64,000 nucleotides of DNA, from contig JAHLLS010000016.1 of the NCBI GenBank assembly GCA_020444045.1, positions 1 through 64,000 on the forward strand, given 5' to 3'. Every line of letters starts with the position of its first letter. Position 1 is the first letter of the stretch. The translations under genes and the position numbers were made by a program. This DNA comes from Deltaproteobacteria bacterium. Lineage in GTDB: Bacteria; Desulfobacterota; Desulfobacteria; Desulfobacterales; UBA5852. Shown in pieces: positions 34,649 to 43,548 of this stretch. The notes beneath the pieces are model-generated. The model searched no databases, was not told where the DNA came from, and worked only from the letters and a program-made list of their open reading frames with translations.

Positions 34649-34998
34649 GGTGCTTGCCTCCTCTTTTAATCATTTTTCCCCAAATATAGCGCCGGAACCC
34701 ACTTCTGCGTATGGGGTGCATACCTTATATTTCTGGACCGCTAGGGGAGGGGGGATATCCGGTTGGAATATGTTTCTTGGCACGCGGCACCCCGGTCGGC
34801 GATCGATGTCGGAGAGTTTTTTCTGTTTTTGGTGGCCGTCCGGCCGGGAATACTGGCTATGCGCGGGCGGAATAGGGGGAGGACCATATTCCCAACGGCA
34901 TTTCCACCCCCTATATTTGGATCGTATCAGCGGTGTTTGGGGATGTGATCCCCCAGGCACCGCGCGACCCAATATGTATGCTGCGAAAGGAGTCCCAC
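34649..34998. other. Divergent region flanked by inverted CCAAATATAG repeats
   Basis: No gene is supported in 350 bases. CCAAATATAG at 34679-34688 recurs inverted as CTATATTTGG at 34911-34920, each beside one of the divergent genes. The right copy, within CCCCCTATATTTGG, is 79 nt before the coiled-coil gene and resembles the ACCCTATTT motif. These could be operators for the two outward genes. The interior is GC-rich and anonymous. Confidence 0.4.
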
Positions 34999-35289
34999 AT
35001 GATGACCGAGCGAGAAAAGACTCAAGCCCAGATTGAAGCCCGCTTGCGCCAGTTCGGCCAGACCATCAGTGAACTGAAGGTCAAAACCGAGCAGCGGCAG
35101 GACCAATTCAACGGACAGATGAGGCAAACATTGGACGACATTGAGAAACAGCACGAAAAAGCCTATCAACGGCTGCAGACCATGTCATCCCTTGCGGATG
35201 CCGACTGGTCTGCCACCGAAACCGATGTCAGCAACTACCTCGATGATATCGACGCCGGCCTGCGTCGGGCGTTGGCCCATTATAAATAG
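34999..35289 (+). CDS. Coiled-coil protein, 96 aa
   Basis: Starts MMTEREKTQAQIEARLRQFG behind AAAGGAGTCCCAC. It is a continuous charged helix with heptads (SELKVKTEQRQDQFNGQMRQ, LDDIEKQHEKAYQRLQ) and an acidic end (DVSNYLDDIDAGLRRALAHY). It belongs to the same general type as the 95-residue protein at 14102 but is not clearly the same family. The following genes on the same strand are an atypical receiver and the PLD gene, so it may be the first gene of that group. Confidence 0.75.
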   Translation: MMTEREKTQAQIEARLRQFGQTISELKVKTEQRQDQFNGQMRQTLDDIEKQHEKAYQRLQTMSSLADADWSATETDVSNYLDDIDAGLRRALAHYK

Positions 35290-35388
35290 GCGTCATCGGG
35301 TGCCCAAGGCACATCCGTGTCAGTACCCTGTGGCTCCGCAACATGAGAGAGTGGAATCGGTGGGCTATCCCATCGATATTGCAACATA

Positions 35389-35763
35389 GTGAAAACGCAT
35401 CCTGAAATATTATTGGTCGACAGCCATCCGACCTACCGCCGCCTGGTCAAGGAACTGATCCGTCGGCACTATCCGGCGATCCGTGTCAAAGAGGCCTACA
35501 ATCGGGAAGATGCGCTGGGAAAGATCCGACGTTATCAACCCGATTTGATCTTGACGGAAATCGATATGCGTGGGCGGCGCGTCCCGGATCTTCCCAAACA
35601 AATGCAGGCCATTCATCCCGAAGGCGTAGTCGCGGTACTGACCACCTGTGATTTGCCGGAATACCGCGAGGCGGCATTGAAAAGCGGTGCCCGGCATTTC
35701 ATCTCCAAGTCGCTGCCAAACAGCAAGGCCATTATGGAGATGATCGCGGAAGAGTTGGCCTGA
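35389..35763 (+). CDS. Stand-alone receiver domain with Glu at the phospho-site
   Basis: 124 residues from a GTG start. The fold is that of CheY: ILLVDSHPTYRRLVKELI, then LILTEIDMRGRRVPD, VAVLTTCDLPEYREAALKSG, FISKSLPNS. Where receivers have the phospho-acceptor Asp (x-x-D-I-x-M-P), this has Glu (LTEIDM), and the usual acidic pair is reduced to one Asp (VDS). The Thr and Lys are kept. Such proteins usually act without phosphorylation, or mimic the active state. No output domain is present. Partners are unknown; coiled-coil genes lie on both sides. Confidence 0.85.
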   Translation: MKTHPEILLVDSHPTYRRLVKELIRRHYPAIRVKEAYNREDALGKIRRYQPDLILTEIDMRGRRVPDLPKQMQAIHPEGVVAVLTTCDLPEYREAALKSGARHFISKSLPNSKAIMEMIAEELA

Positions 35764-35793
35764 GTCAGACACCGAAATGAAAGAAGAGACCAA

Positions 35794-35907
35794 ATGAAAG
35801 AAACCGGCGAAAATGCCTTGGCGGACCTGAAAGCCGGAACCGAAATGGGGCTGGCCGACATGCAAACCGCCCTTGAAGAGGCGACCGAAAGGTTCAAACG
35901 ATTGTGA
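35794..35907 (+). CDS. 37-aa coiled-coil microprotein
   Basis: MKETGENALADLKAGTEMGL then ADMQTALEEATERFKRL. It closely resembles the C-terminal third of the 95-residue coiled-coil protein at 14102 (AGENAWQDLKAGVESA...). Its stop overlaps the GTG start of the PLD gene (TTGTGA), which suggests translational coupling. AGAAGAG lies before the ATG. Either the 3' end of a truncated coiled-coil gene that has kept a start, or a real microprotein. Confidence 0.55.
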   Translation: MKETGENALADLKAGTEMGLADMQTALEEATERFKRL

Positions 35908-38033
35908 AGGCGCTTTTTCAGCCATCGCAGAATTGCCATCGCCTCGTGACGGCGCATCGCGCCGCAGTGGTGATCGACGGCGAAGATTACTTCCGGGCGC
36001 TGCACCAGGCCTTCCGTCGGGCCACCTCCTCCATTTTTATCGTCGGCTGGGATCTGCACAGCGAGGTGCGTTTGATCAGGGACGAGGAAGATGACGGCTA
36101 CCCGGCGTGCCTGGGAGCGCTGCTCGATCGCCTGGCCGATGAACGCCCTGAGCTGCATGTCTATCTCCTGAGTTGGGACTTCGCCATGATCTACGCCATG
36201 GAGCGTGAATTTTTCCCGCGCTACAAGCTCAAATGGCGGTCCCACGACCACGTTCATTTCGGGCTGGACGGCCACCACCCTGTGGGCGCATCCCAGCACC
36301 AGAAGGTGGTTGTCATCGATAACGCGCTGGCCTTTGCCGGCGGCCTGGACGTCAGTCAGTGGCGTTGGGACACATCCCAGCACCACCCCCAAGACGATCG
36401 GCGTGTCGACCCGGGCGGTCAAACGTATCCGCCGTTCCACGATGTCCAGATGGTCGTGGACGGTCCGGCGGCAGCCGAGCTGGGAAAACTGGTACGCGAG
36501 CGTTGGACCCGGTCGGAGGGCGATCTCCCGGACGTTTCGGCTCCGATGGAGGATAACGACCCGTGGCCGTCATGTCTGACGCCGGATTTTCAAAATATCG
36601 AAGTGGCCATCGCACGAACGCTGCCGGCTTACAAAGACCAGCGGCAGGTGCGGGAAGTACGGCAGCTTTACCTCGACAGCATCGCCGCCGCCCGCCATTC
36701 CATCTACATTGAAAACCAATACCTGAGTGCGCACTGCATCGGCGAAGCCCTGGAGACCCGTTTGAAAGAAAAGGACGGCCCGGAAGTGGTCGTCGTCATG
36801 CCGGAACAAACCGGCGGCTGGCTGGAACAGCATACCATGGACGTATTGCGTGCACGATTGGTAGCGCAATTACAGGCGGCGGATCAGCACGATCGACTGC
36901 GGCTTTACTATGCCCGGATTGCTGAGGACCCCCACTGCGCATTGATGGTCCATGCCAAGGTGATGATCATCGATGATACTATCTTACGCGTGGGGTCTTC
37001 GAACCTGAGCAACCGTTCGATGGGCTTCGACTCGGAGTGTGATCTGGCCGTCGCGGCCGGGCCGGCGGACACCGCCCTGCGGAAAACCATCGCGGCGGTT
37101 CGTGCACGGCTGATTGGAGAACATTTGGGGAAAAAGGCCGATGCGGTGATACGCGCGGTGGATACGCATGCCGGGCTCATCGAGGCTATTGAATCGTTGC
37201 AGGGGGGTGACACCCGTACGCTGGTACCCTTGGACGTTGAGATCGACCCGGAGGTCAATGCCTGGGTGCCTGAATCCGACCTACTCGATCCGGAAGAACC
37301 CGTGGCGCCGGATAAACTGGTGGACCAGTTTGTGAGCCCGGAACAACAGCCTTCGGCTTTTCGTCATGGTATAAAAATTCTCATCCTCATCGGCGTCGTG
37401 ATCGGTTTGACCGCCCTGTGGCGATGGACGCCGCTGGGGGAATGGATCGATATCGACTCAGCCCGGATGGCGGCGGAATGGATGCAGCAGCAGCCCCTCG
37501 CGCCGCTTTTTGTCACGACGGCGTATATTCTCGGCGGTTTGATCGCCATACCCGTCACCCTGATGGTCATTGCCACCGTCGTGGTTTTCGGCACCTGGCA
37601 GGGGTTGCTCTATGCCCTGGCGGGCTCCTGGTTGAGCGCGGTGGTTCTGTTTGCCATCGGCCGCTGGATGGGGCGTGATACGGTGCGCCGATTTGCCGGC
37701 AGTCTGCTCAATCGCCTGAGCCGTAAATTGTCGGAAGCAGGCCTTTTGACCGTGATCACCTTCCGGATTGTGCCGGTCGCGCCGTTTTCGGTGATCAACC
37801 TGATTGCCGGTGTCTCTGAAATCCGTTGGCGTGATTATGCCCTGGGCACCCTGATCGGAATGCTGCCCGGTGTCGTGGCAGTTGTATTGCTGGCAGACCG
37901 GATCGCGGCGTCATTGCACCGTCCCGATCTTGGCCAGGTAACTCTTCTCCTGGCAGCCATTGCCCTTGTTGGTCTGGGTCTGGTGTGGCTGCGGCGATGG
38001 ATCAAGCGTAAACACGACGGGGCATCATCGTGA
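35904..38033 (+). CDS. Phospholipase D/cardiolipin synthase with VTT (DedA) domain
   Basis: 709 residues from a GTG start. Two PLD motifs are present: HQKVVVIDNALAFAGGLDV (about 132) and HAKVMIIDDTILRVGSSNLS (about 350), both with His, Lys and Asp. After a linker the C-terminus (about 490-700) is a VTT/DedA-like membrane domain with ALWRWTPLGEWID, AYILGGLIAIPVTLMV, TFRIVPVAPFSVINLIAG and LGTLIGMLPGVVAVVLLAD. The fusion of a PLD catalytic pair with a VTT domain suggests membrane phospholipid transfer or cardiolipin-type synthesis at the inner membrane. The endonuclease-family gene downstream is a frequent partner (as in E. coli clsB-ybhP). Confidence 0.9.
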   Translation: MKALFQPSQNCHRLVTAHRAAVVIDGEDYFRALHQAFRRATSSIFIVGWDLHSEVRLIRDEEDDGYPACLGALLDRLADERPELHVYLLSWDFAMIYAMEREFFPRYKLKWRSHDHVHFGLDGHHPVGASQHQKVVVIDNALAFAGGLDVSQWRWDTSQHHPQDDRRVDPGGQTYPPFHDVQMVVDGPAAAELGKLVRERWTRSEGDLPDVSAPMEDNDPWPSCLTPDFQNIEVAIARTLPAYKDQRQVREVRQLYLDSIAAARHSIYIENQYLSAHCIGEALETRLKEKDGPEVVVVMPEQTGGWLEQHTMDVLRARLVAQLQAADQHDRLRLYYARIAEDPHCALMVHAKVMIIDDTILRVGSSNLSNRSMGFDSECDLAVAAGPADTALRKTIAAVRARLIGEHLGKKADAVIRAVDTHAGLIEAIESLQGGDTRTLVPLDVEIDPEVNAWVPESDLLDPEEPVAPDKLVDQFVSPEQQPSAFRHGIKILILIGVVIGLTALWRWTPLGEWIDIDSARMAAEWMQQQPLAPLFVTTAYILGGLIAIPVTLMVIATVVVFGTWQGLLYALAGSWLSAVVLFAIGRWMGRDTVRRFAGSLLNRLSRKLSEAGLLTVITFRIVPVAPFSVINLIAGVSEIRWRDYALGTLIGMLPGVVAVVLLADRIAASLHRPDLGQVTLLLAAIALVGLGLVWLRRWIKRKHDGASS

Positions 38034-38046
38034 GGGGGGTGTGCTG

Positions 38047-38736
38047 ATGGCCCTGCGCATTGCCACCTACAACATTCACCGCTGCATCGGACGCGATGGT
38101 GTTGAGAACCCGCAGCGGATTGCCGCGGTGTTGCGTGCCATGGACGCCGATCTGGTGGCGCTCCAGGAAGTGGCCTTTGATCCTGACGCGCCCGGCAACC
38201 GTTTGCGGTTTCTGGCCGATGCCACCGGTGCGCAGGCGATTCCGGGACCGACGCTGCTGGAAGCCAAAGGGCGTTATGGCAATGCGCTGCTATCCCGAAA
38301 GGCTATCGGAGAGGTACGAAGAATAGATATCAGCGTGCCGGAGCGCGAGCCGCGTGGCATTATTCAAATCGTGCTGGAAATACGACAAAAGAAGGTCGTG
38401 ATGCTTGCGACCCATCTGGGGTTGTCATTCGCAGAACGGCGTTGCCAGATGGGCCGTATAATGACGATTCTGGAATCGACTCCCGCTGCTGACGTCACGA
38501 TTTTGATGGGGGATTTCAATGAATGGTTTCGATGGGGGCGGTTGCGGCGCCGGTTGCATTGGATTTTCGGTGTTTTTCCCGCGCCGGCGACCTTCCCAAG
38601 CCGGCACCCCTTTTTAGCGCTGGACCGGATTTGGGTCCGGCCCTTCAAAGCATTGACGGCGATGCGGGTCGATAGCAGTGCGTTGGCGCGGGTCGCTTCC
38701 GACCATCTTCCCTTGGTAGCGGATCTATCGTTCTGA
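38047..38736 (+). CDS. Endonuclease/exonuclease/phosphatase-family protein (YbhP-like)
   Basis: 229 residues. EEP motifs: LRIATYNIHRCIGRDG, LVALQEVAF (metal-binding Glu), VVMLATHLGLSFAERR, ILMGDFNEW (Asp-x-Asn), and ASDHLPLVADL with the terminal His. This metal-dependent family includes DNases and phosphodiesterases or lipid phosphatases. Its location 13 nt after the PLD-VTT gene matches the clsB-ybhP arrangement, so a role in phospholipid metabolism is more likely than DNA repair. GAGGGGGGTG lies upstream of the ATG. Confidence 0.9.
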   Translation: MALRIATYNIHRCIGRDGVENPQRIAAVLRAMDADLVALQEVAFDPDAPGNRLRFLADATGAQAIPGPTLLEAKGRYGNALLSRKAIGEVRRIDISVPEREPRGIIQIVLEIRQKKVVMLATHLGLSFAERRCQMGRIMTILESTPAADVTILMGDFNEWFRWGRLRRRLHWIFGVFPAPATFPSRHPFLALDRIWVRPFKALTAMRVDSSALARVASDHLPLVADLSF

Positions 38737-38830
38737 TATATATTTGTTTAGCGTGATGGATAAGCGCGCATCCTGACCCTCAATCGTTTTTCTTATCGAT
38801 TGCACGTATCGCGCCCACCTGATCTGGTCT

Positions 38831-41047
38831 TTAAGATTGACCATTGGTGACCAGTTCGTGCAGCACTTCTTTTTTCTCCATGAGGTCATCGAAGCTTCCG
38901 CTTTCAACAATGCGGCCCTCCTTCATCACGGCGACTTTGTCATAGTGATGGAGAATATCCAAACGGTGAATCACCGCGACCAGGGTGCTGCGGCCTTTCC
39001 AGTGTTTGACCAGGGTATCCTGCACGCGGGACTGGGACGCATTGTCCAGGCCGGCGGTGGCTTCGTCAAAGACCAATACGGGAGGGCGTTTGAGAAGGGT
39101 GCGGGCAATGGCAAGCTTTTGCTGCTGCCCGCCCGACAGATTGGTGCCCGCCGTTCCGACCTGGTGTTGCAGGCCGATTTCAACAATCACTTCCAGAAGT
39201 TCCTCTTCAATGAGGGCGCGATTGATCGCCTCTCCGATGCGGCGTCGGATTTCATCATGATGAGCGGTAACGCGGCCGAAGAGAAGATTGCTTAAAATAT
39301 CGGCCTGCTCGATATACCGATCGTGCCGGTAGAATGAAACGGCCCCCGGCATGTGCTGAGAGAGAAGCGCCTGCAATTTTCCACGAAGCGCAACGATTCC
39401 GTTTTGGAGCGATTCCGGGATTTTCACCAGTTGGAACTGTTCCGGAACATACGCCATCGACAGCAAAAGCAGCAGGTCTTCTTCATCGGCACTCAATGGG
39501 GTCTTTTTTCCATTGTGGCCGACACGGTCCCGCAGGTCGAGACAGGCCTCAATTTTCGCCATATCCAGTGGCAAAAGGCGCTGCATGTATTCCGGCAATG
39601 GGGGGTGTCGGAAGTAGGGCGCCAGGCCATCCGCAATCTGCAACCCGATGTCGATCAAGGGCTCTCGCAGTCCGGCTTTCGTAAGCAGGTCGGCGGCCTC
39701 GGGGATGTCCGCCAGGCGCCGGGCATCGATGACGTCGTCTTGAAGCACCCGGCCGAAGAGCAGGTTTTCACCCAGGCTGGCGTGCTTCAGGAAGCGTTTC
39801 GGGTCGAAGCGTTCAATATGGGCCGCCAGATCGTCCGGCAGGTCCTGGCTTAGCTGCTGACGCGCAGCAACGATTGCCGACTTCAGGTCATCCCTGACGT
39901 CGGGACCCGGCGAACCCTCGAGACCGAATCCGAGTACATCGACGAAAAGGCTGACCTGTTGAAGGACTTTGATGCAATCATCCCGGTGCTTGCGTCCGTC
40001 GCCATTTTTTGCTTCCAGCCAGTCAACCGGGGCCGGATAACAGATATTCTCGGCTACCGTCCCCTTGAAAACGAAAGGTTTCTGGGGAACAAAAGCGATG
40101 TTGTGACTGATGTCCGCGCGCGTCAGATCCGACAGCGTGTGCCCGTCCAGCCGAATACGGCCGTTGGAAGGCGTTACCAGCCCGACGATACAGTGCGCCA
40201 GGGTGCTTTTGCCGCTGCCGGAGGTTCCGACGAGGGCCCAATGCTCGCCGGCCTCGATTTTCAGCGAAATGTCGCGCAGAAGCCACGATCCGTCCGCGGT
40301 TCGGTAGCCCACCTGTGAAAGTTCGAGACGACCTTTAAGACCCTGTGTCATGGGTTTTTCGTTATTGGACGTGTCTTCCGGGATGTCATCGAAGGCTTTC
40401 ATGGCGCGATCGTAGGTGACGGAGGCCGTTTGATAGGCCTGATAAAACTGGATCAACTCCTTCCAGGGGTCATAGAGTTTTTCCTGTGCGGACAAAAACG
40501 CCACCAGGGAACCGATGGCCAGGTGTCCCTTCAGGGCGAGATAGCCGCCCAAGGCAAAAATGAAGAACCGACTGAAATTGGTCAGAATGTTGGTGGCGGG
40601 CACGGCCAGTGCGACGCCGATAAAGTCTCCGGCCGTGGCCAGTTCAGTCACCAGGGTCGTCACCACGGCGCCCGATTGGGTGTTGCGGAAAAAGCCGTAG
40701 GGTAGCCGCAGGATGTGGCCCAGCATCTCCCGGCGCATGCGCGCCAGGGTTTTCTGACCAATGATCGTCTGCAGAGCGTTAATGCCGTATTTCAGGCTGC
40801 TGGCCAGCAAAAAAGCGACCAAATAGATAAGACAGTAGGTCGCCAGGAGATCGGCATTCCGGCCCATGATGCCCTCATCGACAATGCGTTTTTGCATTTC
40901 GAGGGGCACGATCCGTACCAGCACCGTGACCAGGACGATAACCAGCAGCAGCGCCTGGCGTTTGCGGTTGGACCGCAGCCAAACCCATGAAAACAGGGGC
41001 CGCTTGACGATAGGCGTGCTGGTTTGGTGGTTTGTGTGGTCTATCAA
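38831..41047 (-). CDS. ABC exporter with expanded nucleotide-binding domain
   Basis: 738 residues, versus about 580-600 for usual exporters. An exporter-type membrane domain (about 30-230, with FFRNTQSGAVVTTLVTELAT) is followed by an NBD: Walker A VGTSGSGKSTL (about 273), Q-loop AFVPQKPFVFKGTVAENICY (about 320). The signature LSGGQQQKL comes only at about 635, then Walker B VLVFDEATAGLD and AVIHRLD. The extra 260 or so residues hold two NLLFGRV segments (about 425 and 586), each followed by a helix and an I-x-I-G-L-Q / V-E-I-G-L-Q phrase, that look like repeats of the normal post-Q-loop helical region. It starts with TTG overlapping the TGA of the interrupted permease upstream. Substrate unknown. 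Confidence 0.85.
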   Translation of the reverse strand: MIDHTNHQTSTPIVKRPLFSWVWLRSNRKRQALLLVIVLVTVLVRIVPLEMQKRIVDEGIMGRNADLLATYCLIYLVAFLLASSLKYGINALQTIIGQKTLARMRREMLGHILRLPYGFFRNTQSGAVVTTLVTELATAGDFIGVALAVPATNILTNFSRFFIFALGGYLALKGHLAIGSLVAFLSAQEKLYDPWKELIQFYQAYQTASVTYDRAMKAFDDIPEDTSNNEKPMTQGLKGRLELSQVGYRTADGSWLLRDISLKIEAGEHWALVGTSGSGKSTLAHCIVGLVTPSNGRIRLDGHTLSDLTRADISHNIAFVPQKPFVFKGTVAENICYPAPVDWLEAKNGDGRKHRDDCIKVLQQVSLFVDVLGFGLEGSPGPDVRDDLKSAIVAARQQLSQDLPDDLAAHIERFDPKRFLKHASLGENLLFGRVLQDDVIDARRLADIPEAADLLTKAGLREPLIDIGLQIADGLAPYFRHPPLPEYMQRLLPLDMAKIEACLDLRDRVGHNGKKTPLSADEEDLLLLLSMAYVPEQFQLVKIPESLQNGIVALRGKLQALLSQHMPGAVSFYRHDRYIEQADILSNLLFGRVTAHHDEIRRRIGEAINRALIEEELLEVIVEIGLQHQVGTAGTNLSGGQQQKLAIARTLLKRPPVLVFDEATAGLDNASQSRVQDTLVKHWKGRSTLVAVIHRLDILHHYDKVAVMKEGRIVESGSFDDLMEKKEVLHELVTNGQS

Positions 41048-41658
41048 CCGATTCCTCCCGTGAAGGTGAAAGCGATCAATCCGCCCCCGATCACGACGGC
41101 ACTTGTCAGGGCGATCATACGTTTGATGGAAAGACGGCTGCCGTGTTCATGGTGCCGATGTGCTGCATCCTTCATCTCGTGTTGCAGCCACCCCCGATGC
41201 AGTCCGACCAAAATAGCCGCGACCAGCGCGAACGCCAGATTCATGAAAAAGGTCTAGTCGATGGCAAACTGGGCGGAATCGCTGATCGTGCGGCTGCTTT
41301 CGGGTGTCAGACCCAGAAGACCGAAACTGAAATGCATGATGAGGGCTGTCAGCACAATGCTGGCAAACATGAAGGCCACCGCGGATACGAAATGCGCACC
41401 TTTCATTATTAGCGAGCGAGCGGCCGCCAGCGCTGCAAAGGAGCATGAGGACGAAGCGGCACCGAAAACGGTTGCCAGCGATACGCTTTTCAGGTCAGCG
41501 GCACCCATGTGCTCGGTAAGGCGTTTTTTGGGAACAAAGGCCTGGATCATGGCGCTGATGGCATAGCCCAAAACAAACGCCCATCCTGCTTTCCAAAAAA
41601 AGCCAACGGATGTCTTGGCCGCTTCGCCGTAATGCTGCCAGAACGTTATATCACCCAT
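41044..41658 (-). pseudogene. UPF0718/DUF318-type permease interrupted by TAG
   Basis: From ATG 41658 (AAAGGAG upstream) the frame reads MGDITFWQHYGEAAKTSVGF, then VLGYAISAMIQAFVPKKRL, ATVFGAASSSCSFAALAAAR and ALIMHFSFGLLG, and stops at TAG 41254-41256. The same frame continues with TFFMNLAFALVAAILVG and a His-rich loop, and ends at 41044 after another membrane helix. Relatives read ...D-Y-T-F-x-M/L-N-L-A-F-A-L here, so the TAG replaces Tyr. The downstream part has no ribosome site. Only the first half of a full-length DUF318 permease is present, though short forms exist. It precedes and overlaps the ABC exporter. Confidence 0.7.
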
Positions 41659-41845
41659 ACGCATTTCTCCTTTCCATCAAATCATAGGGGCGTCCCCGAT
41701 GGAGAACCATACTGCGAAGTACCCATATCGATGTCGGCCGTGATTGATTTCGACGAAATAGGCTGCCGGCCTCTTGCGCGAGCGTATTGATGATGGATAG
41801 CATTACCCCATCATCAACGACGTCTAAGCAAAGGATTTCTTCCCT

Positions 41846-43498
41846 GTGGAATTTAAGGTTTTAGCGAATATCAACCGATTGAAGGACATCGCCAAGGTGC
41901 TGTTGCGGTTTGGCTTCGAAGATTTAGTGGAGCGAATCGATCTGCCGGGCCCAGCGTCCCCTGAATCGCCATCGTCTTCGACGATCCCTTCCACAACCGA
42001 AGCGCGTGTTCGCCTGGTTCTGGATGCCTTAGGGCCGACATTCGTCAAATTTGGCCAGATCATGAGCCTGCGGCCGGATTTGCTGCCGGCGTCGATGATC
42101 CGTGAGTTGGGCAAACTGCAGGATCATGTCGGGGAAGTCGATTTCGAAGACATTCGAGAGGTCGTCGAGCAGGCCTACGGGGATAAATTGGAAACCGTCT
42201 TTTCGGTTTTTGATCGCACGCCCATTGCCGCGGCTTCGATCGCCCAGGTGCACAAAGCGGTCCTGCGGAAGGAAGGAGACATCGTATCGGTCAAGATCCG
42301 CCGGCCGCACATCAGATCCACCATCGATACGGATATGGACATCCTGGAATACATCGCCAACCGGTTGCATGCCACCATAGAACAACTCCACGTCTACGAC
42401 TTGCCGGCTCTTGCCCGGCACGTCCGGCGAACCATGCGCTATGAAATGGATTTGTGCCGGGAAGCCCGTAACTTGGGCATTGCGCGCTCCTATCTGAAAG
42501 CGGATGGCGATGTCCGGGTGCCGTCGGTTTTCGGTGCCTACAGTTCCGATGCCATTTTGGTGATGGAGCACATTCAGGGGAATCCGGTAAAAGGAATCCA
42601 TTTCGACGATACCGACCAGGCCAAGTTCTTTGCGCGCCTGGGGTTGCGCACCGCCATTAAACAGATCCTCGAAGATGGGTTTTTCCATGCCGATCCGCAT
42701 CCCGGGAATATGATGATTACCGCCGACAACCAGCTGTGCCTGATTGACTGGGGCATGGTCGGGCGATTGACCGAGCGTGACCGCAGGGAACTCATCGAAG
42801 TGCTCGGTACGATCATGCAAAGAGACAGCCACGGCCTGATGAAAGCCCTCTTTCGTTTGAGTGAAGTCACTGAAGATGTCGACCGTCGGGGCCTGGAGCG
42901 GGACCTGATGGATACCATTGACGCCACCTATGCGGTTCCGCTCGAGGAGATGAACATCGGTCACCTGCTGATGGATATCGCCAACATGATGCGGGAATAC
43001 CGGTTGCGGCTGCACCCGGAGTTGCTCCTGATGATCAAGGCGCTCGTGACGGCCGAAGGCACCGCCCGAATGATTTATCCGCAACTGGATGTGATAACGG
43101 AAGCCCGGCCTGAGGTCGAACGGTTGTCGCGTGAACGTTTCGGACCCCTTCGCATCTGGCGCATGCTGAAATCCGCGCTGCCCGCATTGTTGCGCCAGCG
43201 TCAGGAAATTCCCGGCCGTCTCATGGGTATCATGCAGAAAATCGACCGCGGTGACCTCACCATCCAGTTTGCGCACACCAATTTAGAGGACTTGCTTAAC
43301 ACGCTGGAAAACATTGCCAATCGGCTCACATTTGCCATGATTGTCGCCGCCATGATTGTGGGGTCTTCCATGATCATCACCACCGGGGTCCGTCCGCACA
43401 TCTTCGGCTATCCGGCCATTGGGGTGATCGGCTACGTCATCTCGGCCGCTATCGGTTTCTGGCTCCTGGTCAACATCATCCGGACGCGCAATTACTGA
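41846..43498 (+). CDS. AarF/UbiB/ABC1-family atypical kinase
   Basis: 550 residues from a GTG start. Family motifs: LGPTFVKFGQIMSLRPDLLP (KxGQ), PIAAASIAQVHKAVL (Ala-rich loop), VKIRRPHI (Lys), ILVMEHIQGNPVKG, HADPHPGNMMI (catalytic loop) and LIDWGMVG (DxG type, here Asp-Trp-Gly). Two C-terminal membrane helices (about 487-505, 515-540). In aerobes this family supports ubiquinone synthesis; in anaerobes it is thought to act on membrane lipid or quinone handling through its ATPase. It stands alone, divergent from the permease. Confidence 0.95.
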   Translation: MEFKVLANINRLKDIAKVLLRFGFEDLVERIDLPGPASPESPSSSTIPSTTEARVRLVLDALGPTFVKFGQIMSLRPDLLPASMIRELGKLQDHVGEVDFEDIREVVEQAYGDKLETVFSVFDRTPIAAASIAQVHKAVLRKEGDIVSVKIRRPHIRSTIDTDMDILEYIANRLHATIEQLHVYDLPALARHVRRTMRYEMDLCREARNLGIARSYLKADGDVRVPSVFGAYSSDAILVMEHIQGNPVKGIHFDDTDQAKFFARLGLRTAIKQILEDGFFHADPHPGNMMITADNQLCLIDWGMVGRLTERDRRELIEVLGTIMQRDSHGLMKALFRLSEVTEDVDRRGLERDLMDTIDATYAVPLEEMNIGHLLMDIANMMREYRLRLHPELLLMIKALVTAEGTARMIYPQLDVITEARPEVERLSRERFGPLRIWRMLKSALPALLRQRQEIPGRLMGIMQKIDRGDLTIQFAHTNLEDLLNTLENIANRLTFAMIVAAMIVGSSMIITTGVRPHIFGYPAIGVIGYVISAAIGFWLLVNIIRTRNY

Positions 43499-43548
43499 GG
43501 CGGCCGGGGTGGGAATAGGTGATTGTAATCCCCTGATCTGCGTGCTGG

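Noticed and set aside
41254..41256. TAG read as pyrrolysine
   Set aside because: The family has Tyr here, it is not a methylamine enzyme, and no Pyl machinery is visible; a nonsense change is simpler.
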